Shown: positions 42,532 through 54,304 of the stretch, in pieces | How the letters are laid out: each line of letters opens with the position of its first letter | Numbering within the stretch: the stretch's first letter is position 1 | Assembly: GCA_002049455.2 (NCBI GenBank) | Contig: KV918771.1 | Coordinates: forward strand, 310,001 to 374,000 | DNA from: Porphyra umbilicalis | Taxonomy: Eukaryota > Rhodophyta > Bangiophyceae > Bangiales > Bangiaceae | Direction: 5' to 3' | Length of the DNA stretch: 64,000 nt | The notes under the pieces: generated by a model | What the model was told of the DNA's origin: nothing | The model's input: the letters and a program-made list of their open reading frames with translations, nothing else | The model's database searches: none | Position numbers and translations under genes: made by a program

Positions 42532-44806
42532 TTGGCTGAGTCCGGCCGGGTCGATGGCCGATGGGGGGGGGATGGAGACCCCCCTGGTGTCGAGGTGCCT
42601 GGTGCCGGGGCGGATGAGATTACCCCCCCCGGAGGCGGATCGTCGGTTGACGATCGCCACACCAGTGCAGGCACCACGGATGCGGGTGCCCGCGGGGCGC
42701 GGACTTTGTTCCAACCCTTGCCCCCGGGCCTCGATCCGACTGGGACTCGCCCCCCGGCAGGCGCCCCCTCGGGTAGTACTCACCCCGAGGCGGTCCTCTC
42801 AGGTGCTGGCACTCATTTCGGCGTAGGACAGCTGCCCGACGTTACCACGTGGGGCGGTGGGTCTGTGCCACCACCGGCACGGGAACCTGTGGGTGGGAGC
42901 TCTAGTCGTGCTCCCCCAGGTTCACGGAGTGCCAAGGGTGCCCCGGCGCTTGAGCACGACGCCGGGACTCACGGTATCGGTCCGTCGGCCCTCGGGCCCG
43001 GTGGGAGATCCCCTCTCGGTGCTTGGGAGGGGGGGGCGATGCCAGGATTGGCACGGGAGCCTGCAGGCGGGAGCTCTAGTCGTGCTCCCCCAGGCTCACG
43101 GGGTGCCAGGGATGGCCAGGGTCTCGAGTGGCGAGACGCCGTGGCCGAGGTCGTTCGGTCCGAAGTTACCCGATCGCTGGTTATGATGTTGAGGGGCTCT
43201 ACGCCCAGGCCCGCTGAGCGGCGGGGCCGAGCCCGACGCTCTGCTCGTCGGCGCCGACGCGACAACTCGTCGTCGTCGTCGACCACTGACGTCTCCCGCT
43301 CGGGGGACGAGTCAGCTGTTGCGGCCCTACTTGGTGCGTTCCGTGCTACCCCTCCGCCGTCGACGGTGAGGGAGGGCACTCGGGGTATTGACCCGAGGGC
43401 CCAACCGTCTCCTGACTCGGCGGAGGGTAAGCAAGGCGGGGGAGCGGCGCGAGGGCTACCCCGGGGTATTGACCCGGGGTTCCCGACGCAAATCTCCTCC
43501 GCGACCAATCCAGAGGCTGGGAGGTGGCCTGATCAACCCACCCCGACACCCCCAACTCGGGTGGTGCCACCCAAGATTGTGGTGAACCACCCGTACTACC
43601 GGGTGATGTTCGATTGTGAGACCTACGCGCTAGACAACAAGTCGGTTGCCTACGCACGGCGCCAGGCCCGTTCTCTGGGCCGGCGCAAGAAGGAGGTCGC
43701 TCAGTCCTTCGGGGTGAACGACGAGTGGGATGGTTCCCCCCGGCCAAGGTCTTCCAGTTCTTGCGCAAGTTTGCCAAGGCCTGTGACGACAACAACATCT
43801 CCGAAGGCGAAGCCTTCTACATCCTTCAAGACTTTACAAAGGAACCTCTCAAGTCAGAGGTGATGATGGTTAAGCCAACTCGCCGGGCGGGTAACCCCGG
43901 CCAGGTCACTTCATACTTGGAGCTCATCAACTGGATGATCCGGCGTCACGTCGACGAGGCCTCGGTGGCTACTCCAGTAGAGACCCTGAACTTCGCGGTC
44001 CAACGGGACGACGAGGACGAGTTGTCCTTCGCCGAGCGCCTCCGCCGCCTCAACACCGAGTGCGGGTTCATGTACGGGGAGGGCGCCCTCAAGGGGCGCT
44101 TTGTGGAAGGTGTCCACCGCGCGGCGCGCGCCACTGTGCGCGAGCGCAACACCCCCGGCATGACTATGGCGGAGCTGGCTCGCGTCGCCCAGACTAAGGG
44201 CGACGAACACCGCTGGCTACGACTTGAGCAGCACAAGGAGCGGACCAAGGAGCGAGAAGCGCTCGCGGAGGAGGCCCGTCTCCGGCGACAAGCTCGGGCG
44301 GCCGCCCTTCCCCGGATCACTGGGGGGCGCGGGGTTACCAACCGCGGGACGCCCCCGTCCGGACCTTCGGGGCCGTGGGTGCCCCCACTCCGGGCCCCCG
44401 GTACGATGGGTCCCGACCCAAGACTCCGGGCGGCTCGACTCCCGGGGGCAACGACAACCCGCGCTACCGCTCCCGACCGAGGGATGGGCCTTCCCGACCC
44501 AAATCCCGGTCGGAAGATTACCCTTGCTGGCAGTGTGGCAAGGTGGGCCATTGGGCCGAGGTGTGCCCCGACTTGGACGCACGCCTACGCGACCGATTGG
44601 CCATAGCCAGTCGGTGGTCCCCTCTCGGGACGTCCTCGGGCTCCCGCGATACCCCGCGAGTGGGCCGGCGAGTAGCCGTTGCCACTCCCCACGAGGACTC
44701 CAGCTCAAGCGGCGAGGAGTCGACGCCGCTTGAGAAGGGGGAACCGCAGACCGAGCCCGAGTGCGGACCCACCACCTCCTCTGAGTCCGAGGAGGGAAAC
44801 GAGTAA
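42532..44806 (+). other. gag region of the Ty3/gypsy fossil
   Basis: A disordered Gly/Pro/Arg-rich N-terminal part precedes a helical capsid-like region (about 43560-44300) and a nucleocapsid zinc knuckle of the form CWQCGKVGHWAEVC near 44523-44564. The C-terminal part is acidic. Treated as a fossil part. Confidence 0.8.
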
Positions 44807-44838
44807 CCACCGGTGTTGGGCCCTCCCCGCGGCAACCG

Positions 44839-45120
44839 GTGGACCCAACCCGGGACGTGGATAAGATGCCAGTACGCATCCTATCCCGACCCAAGGGGAT
44901 CCGCCCCCGGGACGCACCCCTCCCGAAGGGGGTAAGCGGCCAGAATGTGGTGGCCATCCTGACGGGGTCCAACTACCAGGTGGCCAGTCGCGTCTGGCTG
45001 GACGCGGGGCGTGAGCTAGCCCTCCGCGTCATAGTCGACACGGGGTCTTGTGTTTCCCTAGTACGGGAAGCGCTACTCCCCCCGGGGATGGAGGTGGCGC
45101 CCTTAGACGCGGCGACCGCC
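44839..45120 (+). other. Protease region of the Ty3/gypsy fossil
   Basis: Carries the retropepsin active-site motif VDTGSCVSLV near 45034-45063. Only the start of the pepsin-like fold lies in this stretch. Confidence 0.75.
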
Positions 45121-45123
45121 TAG

Positions 45124-48100
45124 TTGTTTGACGTGAATGGGGGACTCCTTCCCATCACGGGCACCGTGACTCTTACGGTGCGAGTCGGCACTTACTCCAC
45201 CCCAGTCACGTGTGGGGTAGTGCCGGGCATGTCGGTCCCCCTACTCCTAGGGACCGACTACACGGACGTCCATGTCTCCAACATTTGCGGGCCCAAGGGG
45301 TACATCCGGTTACTAAACGGATGTAGGGTCCCCATCCTCCGTCGGGGTGAGACGGTGTCGTATGCCCGGGCGGACCAACCCCAGTCGGGGGCTGCTAGTG
45401 AGGCGGACACCAAGGTGCGCCTAGCACACGAGGTGGTTATACCCCCTCGGTCCCGGGGATACGTCCCAGTACAGACGTCATTCCAAGGGAATGGGGTCAT
45501 CACCCAGCGCCATCGAGTGTATGAGCGCCACCACGTGCATGTTGCAACTGGCACCATGGACTGCACCGCCAACCAGACGTGGTGGGTGGAAGTAACCCAT
45601 ACGGGGAACACGAGTAAGCGCCTCCCCAAGGGCATGGTCATGGGGCATATGTCGGCCTACTCCGGTACGGTAGCCGCCATATCCCGAGAGGACTGGGCTG
45701 CACTCAGCCCCAGTCCGACCACCGCACCCGACGCAATGGACCCCGTGGAGGAGCCCCACGTTCATACTTCGAACGTGCCCGAGGGGCTGCGGCCTCAAGT
45801 GCTCGCCCTACTGGAGAAGCACCGAGCCCTCTGGAGTGGGCACTTGGGCTCCATCAAGGCCACGGAGCACCGGATCGAGTTGAAGCCGGGCTCCAAGTCC
45901 GTCCGGCTCAACCCCTACCGGATGGGTCCCCGAACTAGGGAACTCATCAAGGCCCAAGTCGACCGAATGCTCAAGCTCGAAGTTATAGAGCCCAGCCAGA
46001 GTGAATGGGCCAGCCCGGTGGTACTCATCTCGAAGCCCGACGGGAGTCCCCGGTTCTGCATCGACTATCGGCAGTTGAACGAGCGCACAGTACGCGACTC
46101 GTATCCCCTACCCCGGATGGACGACTGCCTCTACTCCTTAGGGGATGCACAGTTCTTCTCCACGTTGGACTGCAACGCGGGGTACTGGCAGATCCCCCTA
46201 GCCGAGGAGGATAAGCCGAAGACGGCATTCACTTGCCACTGTGGGACGTACCAGTGTACGCGTCTTCCGTTTGGCCTGTGCAATGCCCTTGCCACTTTTC
46301 AGCGGGCTATTGACATGATCCTATCCGGAGTCAAGTGGCAGAATGTGCTCGTCTACTTAGATGACCTCATCATCTTCTCCGCCGATGCCGAGTCGCACCT
46401 GTCCCACTTGGACACGGTGCTCACCTTACTCGGGAAGCACGGGGTCACCCTCAAGGCACAGAAGTGCCACCTCTTTACTAACGAGGTGGAGTACCTTGGC
46501 CATGTAGTACGGCCAGGACGCTTGAGTGTGAACGAGAAGAACCTCAAGGCCATCAAGAAGGCCAGCTTCCCCCAGACCCAAACCCAACTTAGGAGCTTCC
46601 TGGGGATGTGCAATGTCTACCGTCGGTTCACGGTAGACTTCGCTAAGACCGCGAAGCCGCTGAACAACTTGAACAGCGTAAAGCTTCCGAAGCGGTTGAG
46701 TCCCCCTACTCCGGAGGAACAGAACGCGTTCGACAAACTGCGCGAACAGCTATGCCACCCGCCCATCCTTGCGATACCGCGCAAGGAGGGGAAGTACATC
46801 ATCGATGTGGACGCTAGCTACGACCAGCTAGGGTGCTGCCTACTACAGCAGCAACCCGATGGCAAGTACCTGCCCGTAGGCTACTTCAGTAAGGGCCTAC
46901 TACCGGCGGAGAAGAACTACACCGTCACCGAGATTGAGGGACTAGGTGTGGTGTGGGCGGTCGGTTTACTACGACCGTACGTCGAAGGCACCAAGTTCCT
47001 CATCCGGTGTGACCACAAGGCACTGAAGTGGATACTAACCACGACGGCCTGCACCAACAATCGACTCAATCGTTGGCGCATCCTCCTCTCGGAGTTCGAC
47101 TATGATGTGGAATACAAGCCCGGCCCCCAACATGCGGTGGCCGACGCTCTATCCCGCATCCCGACTGAGGGGCTGGACACGGGACCCATCTCCCAGGAGA
47201 TCCCCACAGTCGGGGTGACCACTCGATCAGGGGCGGTACTCGACCCCCGACTCCCCGAGAACAGGGAGACTGCCCGCATACCCCTGGGCGAACTATTCCA
47301 GAAGCAGGCGGCAGACGAGTTCTGTCAGGGGGTCAAGAAGTTACTTGACACCCCCACGCCCACGCGCTTCTACGAGAACGCGGACGGGTTGTTGTGTCGT
47401 CGCGGACACCGCGAGGGGACCCAGCAGGTACTGGTCCCCCAGTCCCTAGTCAAGGACGTATTACGGGCGGAGCACTCCTCCCCCTTGGCTGCGCATCCAG
47501 GTGGGACGCGCATGTACCAGACCCTGCGGGACCAATACTACTGGCCCTCGCTGGCGATGGATGTGTTCGGGTGGGTGGCCGCTTGCCCAACCTGTGCTAA
47601 GAACCGGCTCATGGGTACGCAGAGTAAAGCGTTCATGAGGTTATTCCCCGCGACGGAACCCTTCGCAGCGCTGGCCATTGACTTACTTGGCCCCCTGCCC
47701 AGGACCCCCGAAGGATATGAGTATATCCTTGTTATTTGTGACCGATTTACTAAGGTCACTCGGGCGGTCCCGCTTCGAGACATCACGGCTCTGGATGTTC
47801 TCAGCGCATTCCTTGACACGTGGGTTGCTAGCTATGGGATCCCCGATTCAATTCTATCGGATAACGGACCCCAATTCGCTGCCGTACTCTGGCAAGGGGT
47901 GCTCAAGACCCTGGGTATTGACACTAACTATGCCACCCCTTACCATCCACAAACTAATGGGCAGGTCGAACGGTTTAATAAGACCTTAGTTAAGCAACTA
48001 CGCCACTATGTAAGTGACCACGTAGTTACGTGGTCCCGATACTTAAGCCTGGTAGTAACGGCTTACAATTCGCAAGTGCATAGTAGCACCGGGCAGATCC

Positions 48101-48684
48101 CCTTTGCGTTCGTAAGCCCCCGACGGCTCACTCCCGTGGCCCTTGAGCGACTTACAGCGGGTACCGACCCCGGGGAGATAGTAACCCCCGGGCGAGCCAA
48201 GGAGAATTTCCTCCAGCGCCTTGACTCCCTTATCCCCCTAGTACGGGAGACCATGGAGAAGGCACAGGCCCGATACAAACGAGCATTCGACAAGCGCGTG
48301 CAGACTCGCCGCGAAGCCCTCCAAGTTGGAGACTGGGTATTCGTGAAGTCCCACGAGAACCAGGGGGGTAAGCTCGTCTTCAAGACACTGGGACCCTACC
48401 AGATCTTGAAGACCGACGGGCGTCGGCTTACCATCGAAAGTGACGATGGTATCCGGACCATCAATGGGAACCACGCCACCCGGGCCCCGGAACCACCCGA
48501 GGGGGACCCGGCGTGGGCACGGGCACTGGCCGCGTGGCGGGTCCCCTCCCTCCCCTCATCGGCCAGTAAATCGATTGAGGCTGTCTTCGACCGCTTTGTC
48601 GGACAGGGGTACGATGACCAGGAGCGACTCATGCTCAAGGTCAGGTGGTTCGGGTATGGTATACGCGTCCATTGGTCGGCTTGA
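45124..48684 (+). other. RT, RNase H, integrase region of the Ty3/gypsy fossil
   Basis: Reverse transcriptase (about 45880-46560, with the YLDD box near 46356), Ty3-type RNase H (about 46790-47080), integrase with an HHCC zinc domain (about 47470-47610), the DDE core (LLGPLP, SDNGPQF, GQVERFNK; about 47670-48010) and a C-terminal segment that begins a chromodomain-like fold near 48570. Order and motifs define Ty3/gypsy (metavirus-type). Confidence 0.92.
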
Positions 48685-49260
48685 CCTCCGGCCAGCGGGC
48701 ATCCCGCTGACCATGGTCCCTGACAAACTGCCCACCGCTCCCACGCGGGGTGGGCCAAAGGGCGGCGCCCCGTCCAGGCGCTGCCCGTCCAGGGGCGCAC
48801 GGTTAACCCCCGCGCCCCCGAGCTGGGACTCCATCAGCGTGGACGTCCATCCCGCGCCGGGAGAAGGACGAGCCCCAGTGGTCGGCGTGCGGCCGGGGTC
48901 CACGGGCAAGGAGTCCGACTCACCCGCCACCGTACCGCCGCCTCCAACCGGGACCGCCCTTCCACCCCCGACGGGGGCAAAGTCGACCAAGGCCGGTGTT
49001 GTCTCAGGGTCTGCCGCCTGTGGCGCGTCCGTCACCCGGCTAGTGCCGAACATCTCAAACGGAGGAGCGCCCCCGTCATGCGGAGAAGATGAGGAAGATT
49101 CGCGAGCCATGGAAGCGGGGCCCGCGTATCGATCGGATGTCCTCGGTCACCGCACCGCAATACAACCAACAAGGGTACCCCGACTCTGGTACCGAAAGAA
49201 GTGTTGATCCGAGACACGCACTGCGTGCGTACAGCGGGTCTCACCCGGAGCGCCAAATGT

Positions 49261-50940
49261 AGTACCACAATCTATGGAGTTACCTCAGAAGGAGGGAAGT
49301 AACGGCCGTCTTAGCCGCTCGCGTGACACCCGCTAAAGGACTCGAGGTCCGGGAAGTCGGGCCGATCGAAGGGCCAAGACATTGAGACACGGTTTACTTG
49401 CCGGTGACGACGGTGCCTCCCACCGTTGTCGCCATTCGTCCTAAAAGCGCGGAAACCGTCGCCCGGGCCCAATTTCCCTGAATGCGAATTGACCCGGGCC
49501 GTCACCAACCAATGCAGATAGTTCCCTCCATGCATATCAAGTCCCCCGAAGCGATCATTGCAATGCGAGGCGGAGTGAGCGTCCCACGCGCAACGCGCTG
49601 CAACCGCCGCGTGGCGCCCGGTCAGCCGACGCCTGCCGCGGCCTCTCGGGCGCGCCAACCCAGCCCGGCGTGTGGCCCGCGTGTTGCGGCGCGGCGTGCG
49701 GTAACGCTCCTCCGGTGGCTCGGCCCGCGGCGTGGACGGGCCCGCCGTCCCTGCTCCCGCACCGCCGTCTCGCCCGCGACCACCGCCACCGGCATCGCCT
49801 CCCCCCGCCGGTCGCCGCGTCCCACGGCGTCCTCAGACGCACCCGCGGCGGCTCCCGGGTGTACTGGGGGCCCCGTATTACTCACACAAGGCGCACCAGT
49901 CCGCGCGCCCAGGGCCCCAAAACAAATCAAAGCCCCGCCGCTCTCACAACGGTTAGGGCCCTCCGGCGCCGATACGCAGGCGCTGGGTCAAACTTCAAGA
50001 CGAAAGCGGGTCCTACCAGTGAAGGTCGGCCCGTAAGAGCACGTCAAGCTCGCAACGTGGCGCCGCCTGGTCCACCACCGGCGGCACCCATCCAGCCAAT
50101 CAGGTGCCGCGGGCGGTCCAACCGCACCGCCGCGGCCCGTCATTGGCCACTGCCAAGGGCCCCCCATCACGCCGTGCGCGAGGTTGATATCAAGGCTGAC
50201 AGTCCAGAATCTGTCGATTCAGAGACACGAATGCAGACTGCCACCTCTGAAACGGAGAGCATGTGCCTTGATATAAGTATATGTGGCTCTCTACGATAAC
50301 ATCCTCATTCTGACTGAGCAAAGCGGAACAAAGATACAGGGATTTGAAATTTGTGCACTCTAAAGTAATGTGAGTGACCTCCTCGACGGATAAGAGGTGT
50401 TCTTTAGTTCTCCTGTGACTGATGGCTTGCTACAGGGTTGTCCTTGATTGCGACACCAAGGTGCAAAGAGGTCCAAGCCAGAGGGCCCCCAGGGCTGGCC
50501 TGTGGAGCTCTTTCAAGCTTGTAGCCCCCCCTCCTGGAGCGGCCGTGTCAAAAGTATGGAAAATGAGCAAAATGTCTCCATCTTAAAGTTTTGTGGTCAG
50601 AAGTTGGGCCATGCCGACAAACTCAGCGGCGTTTGAAAGATTTTGGATGTGGCCATCACAGTTGTGTGCATAACTCCGAAATGGCAACCTGTCAAACAAT
50701 GGCCATTCTATTGTAGGGAGCCACACGTGTGTGCATCACTACACTTTGAGAGCACCCTGTCATAAAGGCCAGGGAGTACGCGTTCTGGCTCTAAAATAGT
50801 GAAGGCCTTGCGAGTTTCATGAAATAGGGGAGCTCTCAGTTCTGGCGCGCCTTCGGGCTGCAGGCATGGTGAAAACATGTGCGCGTGTAGCACTCTTCAC
50901 TCAAGACGGCGGGATTTTCAGCCCGCGTAGGTCGGATGTG
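49261..50940. other. Intergenic with GC-rich patch
   Basis: 49600-50200 is GC-rich with overlapping frames and no domain. 50200-50940 is moderate-GC with only short frames. No 3' LTR copy, RNA gene or recognisable coding sequence was identified. Confidence 0.45.
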
Positions 50941-53256
50941 CAGTATTTTTTTTGAGCTTCGCTGTGGCGCGACATACGGCGTCTCCTCTTGTCGTGACAC
51001 AGCCAGCAGCACAGGCGGCGTCTTCGTCCCGGGTTTCGCACGGCCTGTTTCTCTGGAGCGTGTGGGGCGCTGAGTCGCCGACTGGCGACGGCGACGCGAA
51101 CGGTGACGGCTGTGGCGGCGGCGGCGATGGCGACGACGGGGCGGCGGCGACGACGGCGGTCGTCCTTGCCGCCGCGTCGGCGGCCTCCGCCGCCGCCGCA
51201 ACGACATTCGCGTTGGCCATTGCCGGCGGCCTCCCCCCGGCCGCCAACGGCGCTGATGTCGCCGCCACGGCCACGGCGCCCAGCCTCCTCCTCGCGGTAG
51301 GGCAGGACAATGACGGACTGGCGGCAGCGGTGCTGGCGCCCGCCGCCGCCGCCGCTGGCCTTGACGCGCCTTGCCACCGCCCGCCTCCGTCGCAGCGGCA
51401 GACGACGTGGCGCGCCGGGTTGGGAGGCTTGCTGTCAAATCAGCGACGCGCTCCGGCCCCGCTCGGCACCGGGTCACAAGCGCCCACCCCCCCCCCCCCC
51501 CCCCGTTGCCACCGCCGCTGCGAGCCTCGCCGTCGACGTCCAGAACTGAGCGGCCGCAGCGGCGGCGGCAGCCTCCCCCCACCACTTCCCACGCCGCGGC
51601 GGCCGCCGTCGCTGCGGCCGCCGCCGCCGCAGTCGCCGCCGTGACGGGCGAGGCGGTTGAGACGCTCGCTGCGGCCACAGCCGCGGTCAAGGCTGCACTC
51701 TTCGCCGTCTCCGCGATGCCCGCCGTGCCAGCCGACGGCGCCGTGCCGGCGGTGCTCGTCGTCGGCTACGTTGATGTGCTTGTGCGGCCGCCGCCGGCCG
51801 CCGCGGGTGGGGGGGGGGGGTCAACACGCTCGCGGACGCGGCGGCCGTGGCGGCGGTGCTGGTGGGGCTGGGCAACGCGGTCGCCGCCGCGGCGGGCCGG
51901 CACCGGGAGGCCGACGTGGGGGCTGAGGCGGCGTATTTTGGGTGGGCGGCAGCGGTGGCGGCGGCGGGCGGCAGGGGGGCGCGGGCCGCCGCGCGGGTGC
52001 TCGTCGAGCCGTTTGCGCCCGCCGGTTCGACGGCGGCGAGTGCGGGCGACGCGGGGAGGGCTGTTGCGGGGGGCCGCAGCGTGCGCCCCCTGTCGTGGGG
52101 GGGTGGGCTTGCCGCGTTGCCGCCGCCCGGCGCGGCGACAGAGGCCGTCGCGGTGCCGCTGGTGCCGAGCCGCCGCGTCCGCGGCGCGGGCGTCAAGGCG
52201 CCCCCCCGCCCCCCGCCGTCTGTGGCTGTCGTCCGCGGCGCGGTGGCCCGCTGACAGGCGTCGCCACCGCCCGTGCCGCCGCCGCGGAAGTGGATGGGTT
52301 GTCGAGCTGTGCGGTCGAGGCGGCGGGCGCGGCGGCGGCGTACCGCCGCTCCGCGTCGGCGGTGGCACCCGGCGTTGTCCTGCCGCCGGCGTTGACGCGG
52401 GGGTGCTGACGTCCGTGCGTCGGGCGCCGGCGGTCGACCGGCTGCGGCTGCCGGCCGCTCCCCCCCGGGTGGTGGCGGCGGGGGAGGCCAGCCTCTCCGC
52501 GGCTGGCGTCGCAGCTGCCCTCTACGCCGTGGCGGGTGGGATCGCGTCGACTCCTCTTCGTCCGCCGCCATCTCGCCGACAACCGGGACATTGCTCGGCT
52601 GACGCGGACGCTGTTGGACGGGTGGCTCGGCGTGGGTGGGGGGTGGGGGTGTCAGGGGGGGTAAGGGGAGTGGAGGGGGTGGGGAGGGGGGGGGGGACCT
52701 CGTTGGCTTGGCCGCCGCGCTGGCCGCCGCCCGGTCCGAGTGCCACACGCGGTGCTTGGTTGGCGCAACACCGGTCGCGTACGGGCAGCCGTGAGTGCGC
52801 CGCTGAGGGGGGGGACGCCGCCGGCGGCGGCGGCGCCCGCAGAGGCGGACGCGGTGGAGGCGGCCGACACCGACGCCGAAGCCGTCGCCAACGTCGGCGT
52901 GGCAGTGGTGCAGGCGGCGGAGGCGGCGGCGCCCGCTGCGGCGGGGACGCCCCCGGCTCGGCGGCAGGCGCGCGCACCGCGGGCGGCGGCGACGCCGCGG
53001 CGGCGGGCGGCGGCGACGCCCGTGGCGGCGGCGGCGGCGACGCCAGCTGGCTGGGCGGCGGGCAAGGGGCGGCGGATGATACGCTCTCGTACCGCGCGGT
53101 CGGTGCGGCTGACTCGAGCGGTGGAGGGTTGGGGGGAGTGCGTGGCCGGCGGATGGGACGGGCGTGTCGGCGCGCGGCGAGTCATGTGTTCTTTGGTGCC
53201 CTTCTCACCACAAGCGTACGCCCGAGGCTGTTCGTTGCGCTTCGCGCCTTCTTTAA
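50941..53256 (+). other. Ala-rich coding-like GC block, frame changes at homopolymers
   Basis: Very GC-rich, but plus-strand stretches read like helical Ala-rich protein in successive frames: 51600-51800 (GEAVETLAAATAAVKAALFA), 51820-52070 (for example EADVGAEAAYFGWAAA), 52270-52400 and 52440-52560. The switches coincide with long C or G runs (51487-51504, 51809-51821, 52630-52700). It may be a host Ala-rich gene decayed or mis-sequenced at homopolymers, and it is cut at 53257 by the second inverted duplication. Exon structure cannot be assigned. Confidence 0.4.
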
Positions 53257-53402
53257 TGCGGGCGGGCCTACCGCAGGGCAAGTCGATTATTCGCGACCCA
53301 GTTGGCAGAACCAGCAGGGTGGAGATTGACTGGCGCGGTTTTGAGGTTGTGGAGAAGCACCTGTGCGAGGCGGTTCCTTGTGCTGGGAAGCGCAACGAGT
53401 GA
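52740..53402 (+). CDS. Chimeric ORF: Ala-rich N-part plus kinase tail
   Basis: 220 codons. Residues up to about 172 are Ala/Arg-rich sequence from the GC block. The last 48 residues (from RAGLP) are the C-terminus of the kinase-like gene at 56872-57783, in its native frame and ending with the same AGKRNE and stop. The junction coincides with the left boundary of the second inverted duplication (53257). The tail differs from the intact gene at about five of 41 positions. The fusion is visible in the sequence; expression is unknown. Confidence 0.5.
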   Translation: MPHAVLGWRNTGRVRAAVSAPLRGGTPPAAAAPAEADAVEAADTDAEAVANVGVAVVQAAEAAAPAAAGTPPARRQARAPRAAATPRRRAAATPVAAAAATPAGWAAGKGRRMIRSRTARSVRLTRAVEGWGECVAGGWDGRVGARRVMCSLVPFSPQAYARGCSLRFAPSLMRAGLPQGKSIIRDPVGRTSRVEIDWRGFEVVEKHLCEAVPCAGKRNE

Positions 53403-54304
53403 AGTTGTGGTGGCTAGTGTGCATGGCGAGGGAGTTGATGAGGGGAGCCGCCGCCGCCGTCCCATGTGTGGGGCATTGTTCTGCTTCGTGCTTCTTTTCT
53501 TTTCATTGTGTTACGTCAGCGCCCAAGGGGTCACATCCTGCTCCATGCTGACCCCGTATGGATTGCACGCGGGTGCGAGGTGGAGGAATACGGCCTGCCC
53601 TGGGAGCTACAATGGACAACGCTTCGCTCTCGACCGCAATTGGCTTTACTCTCCGTTATCAATGTGGCCGGGGACATGTGCATCCGGCGGCCTCCGAGAT
53701 AGATGAGCAGCAGGAAGAAAAGAAAACGGGAAAACAGAGGGCGGCACTACGGTTGCAGCCGGTGGAAACAAACAAATCAAGCACGCAACGCGGCCAGTGC
53801 CGCTGCCCCGACACACACCACTTGAAGCTTACTCTCCGGGGAGGCTCTTGCGTCTGTTCGATGTCAGACCTCTTGGGCTACGCATCGTCCGCAGGAGGCG
53901 GTGGCGGTGGTGGAGGCGGTGGCGGCGGTGGCGCGTAGATTCTGGACGTTGAACAGTCGGTCTGATAGCAGTCCTCAAAAAACAGCTCGGTCGCCCAGGC
54001 TTGAGTCCTTGTGTTCCATAGCCCCTTGAAGTCCCGGCACATGATGACATGTGCGCAGCGTTGGCCCGGAAAGTGACGGACCGGCAAGCGTCAGGAAGAG
54101 CCTTGAGGGGAAAGAGGCGGGCCTGGCGAGGCACGCGGCGCCCGTTGTCGAAATAAGGTAAAGAAAATCTTGGTTGTCAAAAGGCGGGGGGCAGAGGGCA
54201 TGCAGCACACACAACCCACGTTGGCAGAGGTGAACGCGGTGGGGCGGGGGTCCGGCAGGTGTTGGCTGCGGACGATGGCCACGTTCAGCGTCGTCTGTAT
54301 CGGC
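53257..54304. repeat. Second inverted duplication, left arm
   Basis: Reverse complement of 55970-57017; paired coordinates sum to 110274 throughout, so there are no indels over 1,048 bp. It begins inside the kinase 3' end and continues into its downstream flank. Inner ORFs are identical between arms. Differences cluster at the kinase end. Confidence 0.95.

Larger units (their letters stand above)
41664..49260 (+). mobile_element. Ty3/gypsy LTR retrotransposon fossil
   Basis: Family parts in canonical order: candidate 5' LTR, primer-binding site, gag with a CCHC knuckle, aspartic protease, reverse transcriptase, RNase H, integrase, and a chromodomain-like C-terminal segment, so it is a chromovirus-like Ty3/gypsy element. 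I could not find a matching 3' LTR before about 49560. The right boundary is therefore an estimate, and the element is probably incomplete at that end. The coding part is largely preserved, with about two or three breaks, indicating a young copy. Confidence 0.88.

Noticed and set aside
49250-49560. Possible 3' LTR beginning TGTAGTACC after CCAAA
   Set aside because: The position and the TG start are suggestive, but I found no matching copy at the 5' end, so it is not called.
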